From Phyllobacterium bourgognense (GTDB lineage Bacteria; Pseudomonadota; Alphaproteobacteria; Rhizobiales; Rhizobiaceae), in assembly GCF_003337575.1 (NCBI RefSeq), contig NZ_QPJM01000002.1, positions 434,001-498,000 of the forward strand: a stretch of 64,000 bases of DNA. The letters are read 5' to 3'. Shown here piece after piece: positions 24,742 through 32,717 of the stretch (positions are counted from its first letter, which is position 1; each line of letters opens with the position of its first letter). The position numbers and the translations under genes were made by a program. The notes beneath the pieces are model-generated. The model saw only the letters and a program-made list of their open reading frames with translations, ran no database searches and was not told the origin of the DNA.

Positions 24742-26247
24742 TCACTCCTGAACCAAACTCCCCAACAAATCTGAAAGAACAAACGCTGCTGCTGCAGGAA
24801 GATCCTCGGCAATCATGCCAAAACGCAGGCGGCGTGCCGCAGCGCCGTGAATGAAGACCGCCGCACAGGCGGCCTCGAATGCGGGCATACCCTGCGCCAT
24901 CAGACCTGCGGCAAGTCCCGCGAGAACATCGCCCGACCCGGCCGTCGCCAAAAGCGGAGTTCCATTGGTATTGATTGCGGCGCGTCCATCAGGCGATGCG
25001 ATAACAGTGTCGGCGCCCTTGTAAATGATGATCGCATGGGCACGGGCAGCGGCGGCGCGGGCCCGTTCGACCTTTGAAGGCACGTCTTTCTCGTCAATAT
25101 CGGGAAAGAGACGCTTGAACTCGCCGTCGTGCGGCGTCAGCACCAGACGGATTTCCGGTGCGTTGCATGAGGCGTTGAAAAGGATGTCCGGATGATCCCG
25201 AAACGATGTGATCGCGTCGGCATCGAAGACCAGTTTCGCATCCTGGTTCCGCAGCAGGGCAAGGGCAAAGTCGCGGGCTTTTTCACCAATACCGAAACCA
25301 GGTCCGAGGACGAAACTTGAGGCCCTCCGTGTTTCGATAAAAGATCGCAAATCTTCCGGGTGGTCGCAGCGGCTGAGCATGATCGAGGTGAGATGGGCGG
25401 CATTGACGCCTAGCGCTTCCGCCGGCGACAGAAGTGTCACAGCGCCCGCACCACTTCTTGCTGCCGCCAACGCCGATAGCCGCGCGGCGCCTGTTGCGGT
25501 TGCACCGCCGGAAAATACCGCAACGTGACCACGCTTGTACTTGTGGGTATTGGCTTCCGGCGCAGGCATCTGGCCTCGCCAAAGGTCGGGCGTGTTTTCA
25601 AAACAGCGTGGCTGGATATCGTGCAGGACGTCGTTGCTTATGCCGATATCTGCGACGGTCAACTCGCCGCACAGATGCCGCCCCGGATACAGCAGGTGGC
25701 CGGGTTTCTTGCGAAAAAACGTTATTGTGCTTGTCGCCCTGAAGACCGGACCGAGCGGCTGGCCCGTCAAGCCATCGAGCCCCGAAGGCACATCGACAGC
25801 AACGCGCCTTACCGAAGCTTCGTTGGCACGCCCGATTGCGGCGGCCGCTTCGCCTGTTACCTCTTTGTTCAATCCTGCGCCGAACAGCGCATCGACAACG
25901 AGACTGCCGGAGTTTGGCCGGAACTCCCCGATGGGACGCGGCTGGAGCGGACACTCCTGGAGCACTCGTGCGGCGTCGGTCTGCGGCTTCGGTGTGCCGG
26001 ATGACCAGACATCTACCGTCGCACCGCTCTCGGCGAGCAGCCTTGCAACGACATAGCCATCACCGCCATTGTTTCCGGGTCCGCACAGGACATGAAACCC
26101 GGAGGTGCCGCCATGTTTGGCGAGAAGGTGGCGGGCAATAGCCGCCCCGGCATTCAGCATCAGCCCGTATCCATCGCAAGGGCCGGCCGCGATCGACCGC
26201 CTGTCCGCTTCACCCATCTCTCCGGGCGTCAAAATTTCGTGGGTCAT
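24742..26247 (-). CDS. nnr: Bifunctional NAD(P)H-hydrate epimerase / ADP-dependent NAD(P)H-hydrate dehydratase
   Basis: Metabolite-repair enzyme that restores NADH and NADPH damaged by hydration. The 501 residues contain an N-terminal YjeF_N epimerase domain (about 1-210, with HVLCGPGNNGGDGYVVARLLAESG and the VDALFGAGLN stretch) and a C-terminal ribokinase-like dehydratase domain (about 225-495, with KRGHVAVFSGGATATGAARL, VLGPGFGIGE and TAGSGDVLAGLAAGL carrying the catalytic Asp). Minus strand; 138 bp upstream of the lipoprotein gene, so probably a separate transcript. Confidence 0.95.
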   Translation of the reverse strand: MTHEILTPGEMGEADRRSIAAGPCDGYGLMLNAGAAIARHLLAKHGGTSGFHVLCGPGNNGGDGYVVARLLAESGATVDVWSSGTPKPQTDAARVLQECPLQPRPIGEFRPNSGSLVVDALFGAGLNKEVTGEAAAAIGRANEASVRRVAVDVPSGLDGLTGQPLGPVFRATSTITFFRKKPGHLLYPGRHLCGELTVADIGISNDVLHDIQPRCFENTPDLWRGQMPAPEANTHKYKRGHVAVFSGGATATGAARLSALAAARSGAGAVTLLSPAEALGVNAAHLTSIMLSRCDHPEDLRSFIETRRASSFVLGPGFGIGEKARDFALALLRNQDAKLVFDADAITSFRDHPDILFNASCNAPEIRLVLTPHDGEFKRLFPDIDEKDVPSKVERARAAAARAHAIIIYKGADTVIASPDGRAAINTNGTPLLATAGSGDVLAGLAAGLMAQGMPAFEAACAAVFIHGAAARRLRFGMIAEDLPAAAAFVLSDLLGSLVQE

Positions 26248-26393
26248 TTAGGGTCAGGACCTATCGGTATGATCGAAATGGAATTTCTGCGAACAAAGTA
26301 GAGGTTTCGCAACTGCCGCGTAACCCTTCAACGCAGCAATGCATCCAAAGTTCATTTCGAGCGTTCCTGTCGTGCAACTTCTGGAGGTAAGTC

Positions 26394-26642
26394 ATGGCTG
26401 TAACAGGCATCAAAGAAAATATGGAAGTCATCGGAGCGGATGGTGTCCATGTAGGTACAGTGGATCACGTCGATGGGGCCCGCATCAAACTGACGAAAAA
26501 GGATAGCGGGGAGGGCTCGCACAGGGGCCATCATCATTATATTTCAACGTCGCTGGTGGCGGAAGTGGAAGGCAACAAGGTTCGGCTGTCGGCCAATTCG
26601 GATGTGGCGGTGATGTTTGAAGAAGAGAAATCCGAAAAGTAA
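26394..26642 (+). CDS. DUF2171 domain protein
   Basis: A small 82-residue protein of the DUF2171 family (PRC-barrel-like), function unknown. The pattern IKENMEVIGADGVHVGTVDHVDGARIKLTKKDSG (about residues 5-38) is the family signature, and the C-terminal SLVAEVEGNKVRLS gives the last strands. AGGAGG-like sequence (CTGGAGGTAAGTC) precedes the ATG. It is monocistronic and diverges from nnr. Homologues often lie near stress or surface genes, but no role is assigned. Confidence 0.88.
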   Translation: MAVTGIKENMEVIGADGVHVGTVDHVDGARIKLTKKDSGEGSHRGHHHYISTSLVAEVEGNKVRLSANSDVAVMFEEEKSEK

Positions 26643-26673
26643 TCTTTATCGCCTGAAGAGCTCTTCAGGCCTG

Positions 26674-26982
26674 TCAGGCAGCACCGAGCCGCGCCAGCAC
26701 CGCACGTGGAATGCCGTAGTGGCGGATTGCGTCGTCGTGATTGCGCAAGCCGCATAGTTCACGCTGGATGAAATATGCGTGGACTGCTCGCGCCGCGGCT
26801 TTAAGCTCGGGCAGTCGCTCCGGTTCCGGTGCGGCGTGAAGCTTTTCCAACGTCTGTTCGACCTTTTCTCCAGCACGGCCAAGCGCGGCGGCCATTTCCG
26901 CCATGATTTCCATATCAAGCGCGTTTGGCGGGCTGCCCCGGTCGAACCTGGCGGCTATGCTTTGCGGTGGTCTGAATGACAT
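26674..26982 (-). CDS. Small conserved protein, probably DUF6665
   Basis: A 102-residue soluble, helix-rich protein. The pattern ALDMEIMAEMAAALGRAGEKVEQTLEKL (about residues 21-50) and AVHAYFIQRELCGLRNHDDAIRHYGIPRAVLARLG at the C-terminus (about 66-101) recall the DUF6665 family of alphaproteobacteria; this is from memory and not checked. Function unknown. It is convergent with the DUF2171 gene. Confidence 0.75.
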   Translation of the reverse strand: MSFRPPQSIAARFDRGSPPNALDMEIMAEMAAALGRAGEKVEQTLEKLHAAPEPERLPELKAAARAVHAYFIQRELCGLRNHDDAIRHYGIPRAVLARLGAA

Positions 26983-27106
26983 GGCGGTCTATCAATTTTT
27001 GGCTACGGGATGACGGCGATTCGAGCATAAAGCTCATGCGCGCGCAAGAAGCGGCGGAACATTAGCGGACGCGTTGGATTACCTTTGAAAGGAAGGAGGT
27101 TACAAT

Positions 27107-27316
27107 ATGGGCGATCCAGCACCAATTCCGAAGCCAGGACCAGACACGAACCGGCCGGTTGATCCGGGCCCCGTGCCGCGGCCCGAAGAACTGCCCCCCG
27201 AACCCAATCCGCTGCCAGGCGAGATTCCGGTGGAAGAACCGCCTCCCGACCGCTTGCCCGACGAAATGCCGGTGCCTAACCCCGACGAGGTGCAGGAACC
27301 GCCAAAGCACGTGTGA
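27107..27316 (+). CDS. Small proline-rich acidic protein
   Basis: A 69-residue protein of which 25 residues are proline, with many Glu and Asp and no Cys. Motifs repeat loosely as PxP, LPPEPNPLPGE and EEPPPDRLPDE. The ATG is preceded by AAGGAAGGAGG, a very strong ribosome binding site, which argues that the frame is real. There is no signal peptide or membrane segment, so it should be an extended, disordered cytoplasmic peptide. The PPP run would normally need elongation factor P. No family recognised. Confidence 0.65.
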   Translation: MGDPAPIPKPGPDTNRPVDPGPVPRPEELPPEPNPLPGEIPVEEPPPDRLPDEMPVPNPDEVQEPPKHV

Positions 27317-27362
27317 CGGTTCGGGCGCCGTGGATTTTCGCGACGCCCAGCTATCATCTCAA

Positions 27363-27779
27363 CTAGCGTTGCTCATTGCCGAAATATCCGCCTGGCCTGC
27401 TGACTGGAGGAATGTAGATATCGGGCTGGCTTGGTGGTCGACTGTCATTTCGCGATGGCCTTGCAGGACGCGGCGTATCGGGACGGTCTGCACGAGCTTG
27501 TTGCCTGCGGCGCCAGTCATCACGGCTACCTGAATTGTCGCGCCAGTCATTGCGACGGCGGTAGTCATACCGGTTTCCATCATAACGGCGGTAATTGTAG
27601 CGGGGCCTGTTATAATAACGAGGGCCGTTATAGAAACCGTCATCATAAATCGTTGTACCGTAATAAGCGCCATATCCGCTGTACCCGCCATAGTAGGGAC
27701 CGGTCGTTTCGACGCAACCTGAGGCGGACAAGCCCGACAGGCCGACTACGGCGGCGATCATAAGTGATTTTATTGACAT
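27363..27779 (-). CDS. Hypothetical lipoprotein rich in Tyr and Arg
   Basis: A 138-residue protein with a lipoprotein signal peptide, lipobox SASGC with Cys near residue 22. Behind it comes a low-complexity region of Tyr-Gly (GPYYGGYSGYGAYYG, about residues 27-42) and then Tyr/Arg/Asn/Asp (about 43-105) and a Pro/Arg tail. The second of two adjacent ATGs (27779) gives the better distance to GGGAGGA. It is probably an envelope protein; similar YG-rich lipoproteins are common in rhizobia, but no family name can be given. Confidence 0.72.
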   Translation of the reverse strand: MSIKSLMIAAVVGLSGLSASGCVETTGPYYGGYSGYGAYYGTTIYDDGFYNGPRYYNRPRYNYRRYDGNRYDYRRRNDWRDNSGSRDDWRRRQQARADRPDTPRPARPSRNDSRPPSQPDIYIPPVSRPGGYFGNEQR

Positions 27780-27893
27780 CATGAGTCCTCCCGACTGGTG
27801 CTCAGTCGCTGTGATTTGTTCAACAAATGCACGACAAAAAGGTTCCAGCGTGTTCATTGGTGAAAATGCGGTCGGTTTCGAGCGGGCGAGGTT

Positions 27894-29057
27894 CTATCCT
27901 GTGGCGTTTACCCGCAAATCTATGGCTTTGCCAAGCTGCACGCCGGGCCGTTCGATAAAGATATGCACTGCGAGTGCGCTAACGACCAATAGTGCCAAAG
28001 TCCCGAACACAACAACCCAGTGTCCCGCGTCGGATATCTGGGTGAACCGTCGCACCGGAGCGATGGCAAAAACAAGGTAGAGAGCGGGTCCCTGCAGGAG
28101 GTAGATACCGTAACTGATATCGCCCAGCCGGACTGACGGTTTTGCAGTCAGCAAACCGAAGAGGGTAGCACCGCTTACAAGCAAATAGAACACGACACCT
28201 GCGAGCACGGCGACCCCTGGCTGATAGGCGGTGGAACAGGTCCAGAATATCGTTACGAGAATGGCGATGCCTATGGAGGAAAGGGCGGCCGGAGGAAGTT
28301 TCAACAGGACGTCTTCAAATTCAAGAGATGCACAGACCATGCCCAGTCCGAACAAGGTAAACAAGGTCCAATCCGGAGCCGCGCCCATCAATGCGAAAAC
28401 AGTACAGAAAACAGCGAGGAAGATCGCAAAGGGCAGATGTGTGCCGTTGCTCCTGGCAAAGAGCGCGAGGACGGGCAGGGCGAAGTAAAAGTACCATTCG
28501 TACCGGAGCGTCCAGGTTACACCCGCAACGATTGTGTAGGAGCCGGTGTCACCATTCATGTCGACGAGTGGAAAAAAACCAAGTGCCAGATTATTTGCCA
28601 CCTGAAGAAAGTATGCTTCGGGCGCAATGTTCAGCTGACCGCCTGCGCGGTAAAACGCAATGCAGACAGCAAACCCGATCGCGAAAAAATATACGGGCCC
28701 AAGTCTGAAAAAACGCCCCATCATCAGTTTGGGAAAGTCAAGCAACCCCTTGGCCCGGATGATTTTTCTCCAGAAAAGATAGCCGGTGATGATGAAGAAG
28801 AAAGATACGCAGACCTGCCCGACAAGGGTGTAAAACTGCGAAGGCGGCGCAGCCCAAAGGCCGGTCCGGAGAAACTGGTAATAGATAGCCGAATGATGAA
28901 GCGCCACGCCAAGGGCCAAAAATCCGCGAACTCCATCGATTGAATTGACCCTGAAGCCAGTCGACGCAAAACCAGCCCTGCCAAAGACAGGAAGACGGGC
29001 CAAAAGCAAAAGGAGCACCGTACATGCAAACGCCGGCCAGATGTCATAAACGCTCAT
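27894..29057 (-). CDS. Acyltransferase family 3 (OatA/NodX-like) membrane protein
   Basis: Inner membrane acyltransferase of 387 residues with about ten helices, the family that O-acylates peptidoglycan, lipopolysaccharide or exopolysaccharide sugars. GVRGFLALGVALHHSAIYYQF (about residues 30-50) carries the conserved catalytic His, and KLMMGRFFRLGPVYFFAIGF (near residue 110) the conserved Arg region. SYGIYLLQGPALYLVF (near 330) is the C-terminal signature. The start at 29057 fits the first membrane helix; the ribosome binding site is GGGGGC-like. The acceptor sugar is unknown, as no glycan cluster lies nearby. Confidence 0.9.
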   Translation of the reverse strand: MSVYDIWPAFACTVLLLLLARLPVFGRAGFASTGFRVNSIDGVRGFLALGVALHHSAIYYQFLRTGLWAAPPSQFYTLVGQVCVSFFFIITGYLFWRKIIRAKGLLDFPKLMMGRFFRLGPVYFFAIGFAVCIAFYRAGGQLNIAPEAYFLQVANNLALGFFPLVDMNGDTGSYTIVAGVTWTLRYEWYFYFALPVLALFARSNGTHLPFAIFLAVFCTVFALMGAAPDWTLFTLFGLGMVCASLEFEDVLLKLPPAALSSIGIAILVTIFWTCSTAYQPGVAVLAGVVFYLLVSGATLFGLLTAKPSVRLGDISYGIYLLQGPALYLVFAIAPVRRFTQISDAGHWVVVFGTLALLVVSALAVHIFIERPGVQLGKAIDLRVNATG

Positions 29058-29210
29058 TGTGCCCCCGCGTTTGAATTGCAAGGGCTCTAGCTGAATGATT
29101 GCCGGTGTCAAGATCGGGAAGCGCGATAGATCCTGACTACTCCGGACTTGACAGGCTTTGCGTTTTCAGAAGTGATTCGCTACCATGCTTTTTTCGTAGG
29201 AGTGAGTGCC

Positions 29211-29432
29211 ATGCGTATTGCATCCCCGCGATCTGCCGAAGACGATGAACAGCGCGAAGCAGAATGGCGCGAGGCACTGCGCGACCAGTTCCTCGACAAG
29301 GTTTCATCGAAAGAGATGTACGCCATCGCACAAGACGCGCTGGCTGCCGGATGGGGATTGCAGGAGGTTCAGCGCGCGATCGATGCTTTGGTCGAGGACA
29401 AGGCTCGCGAGGCAGGCGCGGGCTCCTGTTGA
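29211..29432 (+). CDS. Small hypothetical protein
   Basis: A 73-residue acidic helical protein, MRIASPRSAEDDEQREAEWR at the start and AIAQDALAAGWGLQEVQRAI in the middle. AGGAG lies 8 bp before the ATG at 29211, supporting translation from there and not from the upstream in-frame starts. No signal peptide or membrane helix. No family recognised. Confidence 0.65.
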   Translation: MRIASPRSAEDDEQREAEWREALRDQFLDKVSSKEMYAIAQDALAAGWGLQEVQRAIDALVEDKAREAGAGSC

Positions 29433-29453
29433 GGAGCTCGCCTGTTCACCCCG

Positions 29454-29690
29454 TCATCGGCCCTGAGACGTGTCCTTTCGATCGGGGTACAACTCCGGAA
29501 TTTTTACGACCTTTACCTTGCGGAAGGCGGTGTGCTTCTTGATGGAGTAAGCGCCCTTCGAGCGTTTCAGAACGTCGGATAACCTCTCCGGTTCATGTCT
29601 GGTCTTGGGCATGTGCTGCTTGCTCGCATCCATAAGATGCCCGGGTGCAGTCGGCATTCTCCGGACAAAATGTTGTGATGATCCTCCCAT
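29454..29690 (-). CDS. Small basic hypothetical protein
   Basis: A 78-residue basic protein starting MGGSSQHFVRRMPTAPGHL. It is rich in Lys, Arg and His, which would suit nucleic acid binding, though no motif is recognised. The start at 29690 has GAAGGAG at a good distance; the longer frame to 29726 has none. Convergent with the 29211 gene. Confidence 0.55.
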   Translation of the reverse strand: MGGSSQHFVRRMPTAPGHLMDASKQHMPKTRHEPERLSDVLKRSKGAYSIKKHTAFRKVKVVKIPELYPDRKDTSQGR

Positions 29691-29758
29691 GGCAGTCACT
29701 CCTTCCCAAATTGCAATATTATACAACGCCGGTGGCCGGTGAAAGTTGCCCGTTTTCT

Positions 29759-30067
29759 TTATGAAAGCCGCCGCCGTGCCCTGTGGGACTTCTTCGCTTT
29801 GCCTGCTGGTGGCAACCGCTGCGGTTCATCGACGTAGTTGCCAGCTTCTTTTGCGGCTTCGATGAAGGCGACGCGTGCGGCTCCGGGGGAGAGCTTACGT
29901 TCAAGACAGGACAGGAGGGCCTCCCTCGCGACGGAAAGTTTCTTTCCCTGCTCGATCGGCCAGTCGTTCAAAAGACACTCGGCAGCGCGCAATGCGGAGG
30001 TGACCACGCGCATCCTGCCGGGCTGGCTTGTCATGATCCTCACGGCGTTGAACGGTCGATCATCCAT
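29759..30067 (-). CDS. DUF982 domain protein
   Basis: A 102-residue protein of the DUF982 family, found almost only in Rhizobiales, function unknown. The typical pattern is present: a first strand RPFNAVRIMTSQPGRMRVVTSALRAAECLLNDWP (about residues 4-37, conserved AAxxLxxxWP) followed by AREALLSCLERKLSPGAARVAFIEAAKEAG (about 47-76). A basic tail ends the protein. The start at 30067 is chosen as the first Met before the family domain; the ribosome binding site is weak. Such genes often occur in many copies per genome. Confidence 0.8.
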   Translation of the reverse strand: MDDRPFNAVRIMTSQPGRMRVVTSALRAAECLLNDWPIEQGKKLSVAREALLSCLERKLSPGAARVAFIEAAKEAGNYVDEPQRLPPAGKAKKSHRARRRLS

Positions 30068-30128
30068 CGACCCGAACGGAAAACCAACGGACCGAGTTCC
30101 GCACGTCCCGGTAGTCAATTGGTACTAA

Positions 30129-30287
30129 TCAGGACGATTCCGCCCCCGCTTGGGCAACATTTTTTTCATCGCCCGACTGATCCGCCTCAGGGAATTTCGC
30201 AAGCGCCTTCGATGTTTCATCCTCAAATAACTCTGAAGGTTTTTGCCGTTGTCCGCCATATCTCGCCCTCGTGTCAGCCATCAGCAT
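30129..30287 (-). CDS. Possible small protein (uncertain)
   Basis: A frame of 52 residues from MLMADTRARYGGQRQKPSE, acidic and hydrophilic, with a weak AGGGCGG ribosome binding site. It lies just upstream of the DUF982 gene on the same strand. The protein-like composition is the only support, and it could be chance. The rest of 30119-30441 holds nothing but the tRNA-Asn terminator. Confidence 0.3.
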   Translation of the reverse strand: MLMADTRARYGGQRQKPSELFEDETSKALAKFPEADQSGDEKNVAQAGAESS

Positions 30288-30401
30288 TGCCGCCCTGTGC
30301 CCTGAGCAATGGGGAGCAGGGTACCAGCCAAACAATGCCCAACGCAAATCCACAAGCAGAGGCGCATTGGGGAAAACATTGGGATAGCAGGCCCGGAATG
30401 T

Positions 30402-30436
30402 AAAAAAACCTAGCGCTTTTCAAGGCACTAGGTTTT
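30402..30436 (-). terminator. Rho-independent terminator of tRNA-Asn
   Basis: Read on the minus strand, AAAACCTAGTGC pairs with GCGCTAGGTTTT (12 pairs with one wobble) around an 8-base loop and runs into seven Ts. It lies 5 bp after the tRNA 3' end. Confidence 0.85.
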
Positions 30437-30441
30437 GAAAC

Positions 30442-30516
30442 TGGCTCCCCGGGCCGGATTCGAACCAGCGACCGATCGGTTAACAGCCGATTGCTCTACC
30501 ACTGAGCTACCGGGGA
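30442..30516 (-). tRNA. tRNA-Asn (anticodon GTT)
   Basis: Full cloverleaf of 75 nt with encoded CCA. The acceptor stem pairs TCCCCGG with CCGGGGA, the D-arm reads GCTCAGTGGTAGAGC, the anticodon loop is CTGTTAA with GTT, and the T-arm has GGTTCGAATCC. A perfect terminator follows. Confidence 0.97.
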
Positions 30517-30753
30517 ATAGCTGCTTATTTCATCAGCGAAGTGGCCTATAGCAAAAGGGTTTCGCTTTTGCAAAGGACCATTTCGCTTTTTTTCGACTTA
30601 TGTGCATAACAGAATGATGACATGGGGCGAAAGCGTTCCTACATCAGCCTTTTGGTGCGATTTAATCGAAAGAGAAGTTTTTTGTCGGAAGACCGGAAAG
30701 ATAACGAAAACCAGGCGAATTCCGCGCATCACGGCCACCGGAGGCGCCGGCAC

Positions 30754-31002
30754 ATGCGCCTTTTTGGCCGCCATATACCCGTTCCACAATCGGTGGCGAT
30801 GCGTCGCACGCTTGGCGGCGCTCTGGTTGCGGGAGGTGCGCTCGGGTTCCTGCCTGTTCTCGGTTTCTGGATGGTCCCGCTCGGTCTGGTCGTCCTTTCA
30901 CAGGATTCGGCGCTGGTACGACGTAAACGCCGTCAGATCGAAGTGAAACTCGGCCGTCGCTGGAAAAGCGGCTGGTTTGCATCGGACAAGGACAAAGGCT
31001 GA
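30754..31002 (+). CDS. Small membrane protein (PGPGW-like)
   Basis: An 82-residue protein beginning MRLFGRHIPVPQSVAMRRTL, with one or two membrane segments at about residues 20-50 (GGALVAGGALGFLPVLGFWM and PLGLVVLS) and a basic C-terminal tail rich in Arg and Lys. The alternation of Gly, Pro and Trp near the hydrophobic part resembles the PGPGW transmembrane family, an uncertain assignment. GGAGG lies before the ATG at 30754; the longer frame from 30622 is rejected because it lacks this. Confidence 0.75.
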   Translation: MRLFGRHIPVPQSVAMRRTLGGALVAGGALGFLPVLGFWMVPLGLVVLSQDSALVRRKRRQIEVKLGRRWKSGWFASDKDKG

Positions 31003-31020
31003 ACGCTTCTGTGGCAAGCA

Positions 31021-31058
31021 ACGCCGAGACAGCTACGATTGTTTCGCGGCGTCTCATT
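31021..31058 (+). terminator. Stem-loop after the small membrane protein gene
   Basis: ACGCCG (31021-31026) pairs with CGGCGT (31047-31052), followed by CTCATTTT. Large loop and short stem make this a moderate terminator candidate. Confidence 0.45.
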
Positions 31059-31175
31059 TTACGTATTGCGGCACAAAACAAAAACGGCTATTCGGAATGC
31101 CGCAAGTGACGCTGTTCGGAAATGAATTTTGTCACTTCCACAAGTAGTTAATTTCATTAGCTATTTTGACTTTGA

Positions 31176-31249
31176 GGCCTCGTGGCGGAGTGGTTACGCA
31201 GAGGACTGCAAATCCTTGCACCCCGGTTCGATTCCGGGCGAGGCCTCCA
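31176..31249 (+). tRNA. tRNA-Cys (anticodon GCA)
   Basis: Cloverleaf of 74 nt with encoded CCA. Acceptor GGCCTCG pairs with CGAGGCC, discriminator T; the anticodon loop CTGCAAA contains GCA; the T-arm has GGTTCGATTCC. The U discriminator (U73) is the CysRS identity element. No terminator is obvious in the 240 bp that follow, which otherwise hold nothing recognised. Confidence 0.97.
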
Positions 31250-31491
31250 TTCACCAAAACCTTTCCCATAAGTAATTGATTTTCTCAGGTGTGGCGGGAT
31301 CAACCCACTCAACTGGACGTGACAGCACCCCTATTGAAGCGTGCGGTCAACGCAACCGTCCCGTCGTCGAGCCGGTTTAACGGATAGAACAAAAGAGTTC
31401 GCCGCCGTTCTGCGGAGTTTCCAAGAGAGTCGACCAATCGAACCAAAATGCCTCCCAAACGTTGGCTTGATGTTTGAAGGGAGGCGCAAAA

Positions 31492-32376
31492 ATGTTCATT
31501 GTTCTAGGTGCGACCGGTCACGTTGGATCCGAGGTTGCAAATGCACTTCTCGCCGACGGCGAAAGCGTCACGGTGGTTACGCGCAGCGAAAAAAAAGCCA
31601 GGGATTGGCAAGGAAAGGGCGCAAACGCGGCGATAGTCGACGCGCTCGATAGAGAAAGACTCGCTGCTGTTTTCCGGCGTGGAAAGCGGGCATTTCTGCT
31701 CAATCCCCCTGCGGCCGTCTCGACAGATACGGACGTGGAAGAGCACGAGACCGTCCAAGCTATCGTAGCTGCACTTGACGGCTCGGGACTGGAAAAGATT
31801 GTCGTCGAATCCACCTACGGCGCGCAGCCCGGCGAACGGTGCGGCGATCTCAATGTTCTTTACGATTTCGAACAGGCGCTGACGAAGCTGCCGATCCCGG
31901 TGACGGTTCAGCGCGCCGCCTACTACATGAGCAACTGGGATGCGATGTTGAAGCCCGCCAGCGGCGGTACGCTTCCTTCGATGTTTCAGGAAGAATTTGT
32001 GCTGCCGATGGTCGCGCCTGCGGACCTTGGCAAGGCGGCCGCCCGCTTCCTGAGGGAGCCGCCGGAAAAGACAGGCATTCACTATGTCGAAGGCCCCCAA
32101 CGCTATTCGATTGGCGATGTGGCCCGTGCCTTCTCAAACGTCCTTGGAAAACCGGTGAAGGTTGTGGTGACGCCCCGCGAGGGATGGGTGGGTGCTTATC
32201 GAAAGCTTGGTTTTTCCGAGGCCGCAGCCAGGTCCTACGCCCGAATGACAGGCGCCACGCTCGATGGAGCTGCGATGCCGGATCATCCGGTGCGAGGCAC
32301 GACTTCCCTTCAAGCTTACATAGCTGGCCTTGTTCACGGGTCGCATCATCTGGAGAAGGCGTACCAAACCCAATGA
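31492..32376 (+). CDS. NmrA-like NAD(P)-binding oxidoreductase / quinone oxidoreductase-type sensor
   Basis: A 294-residue Rossmann protein of the atypical short-chain dehydrogenase NmrA group. The nucleotide loop is MFIVLGATGHVGSEVANALL at the N-terminus, followed by VVTRSEKKARDW near residue 34. STYGAQPG near residue 107 and the YYMSNWDAML region near 144 fit NmrA/QOR2-like proteins; a canonical SDR Tyr-x-x-x-Lys is not seen. The start at 31492 has GGGAGG upstream and gives the glycine loop directly; earlier frame positions add nothing. Alone in its transcript. Substrate unknown. Confidence 0.87.
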   Translation: MFIVLGATGHVGSEVANALLADGESVTVVTRSEKKARDWQGKGANAAIVDALDRERLAAVFRRGKRAFLLNPPAAVSTDTDVEEHETVQAIVAALDGSGLEKIVVESTYGAQPGERCGDLNVLYDFEQALTKLPIPVTVQRAAYYMSNWDAMLKPASGGTLPSMFQEEFVLPMVAPADLGKAAARFLREPPEKTGIHYVEGPQRYSIGDVARAFSNVLGKPVKVVVTPREGWVGAYRKLGFSEAAARSYARMTGATLDGAAMPDHPVRGTTSLQAYIAGLVHGSHHLEKAYQTQ

Positions 32377-32717
32377 ATCGCCTCGAGCGCGTATCGCGCT
32401 CTGGAGCTTTCTTGACGTGAGTTCAGAAGGTGTCATACTTTCGTCTATAGGCATCTTTCCTGGGGGTAGTGCCATGCAACACGTAGGGGACAAGCTTACG
32501 AGCGCCGTTACGCAGATTACACAGCGTGAGAGGGGGCCTTCCTCATATCTCGCTTGCCGGTGGTCTGCGTTCAAGACTGCTTCTGTATCTATCTATTGCC
32601 GGCTGGTTGACGCTTTATACTGATATTTATATTCAGTCTGAAAGAGTAGGCCTTCCTGGCAGACGACTGCACCTGTATTGCACCTCGGCTGGACGGCGAT
32701 CCTTGAGAAGGTGGTGA
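32377..32717. other. Intergenic stretch without a confirmed gene
   Basis: A 49-codon frame starting at 32474 (MQHVGDKLTSAVTQITQRER) has GGGGGT upstream, but nothing in it resembles a known protein. A TATTTATATT-like AT-rich stretch near 32626-32640 may belong to the promoter of the sulfotransferase gene. No stem-loop or repeat of note was seen. Confidence 0.3.
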
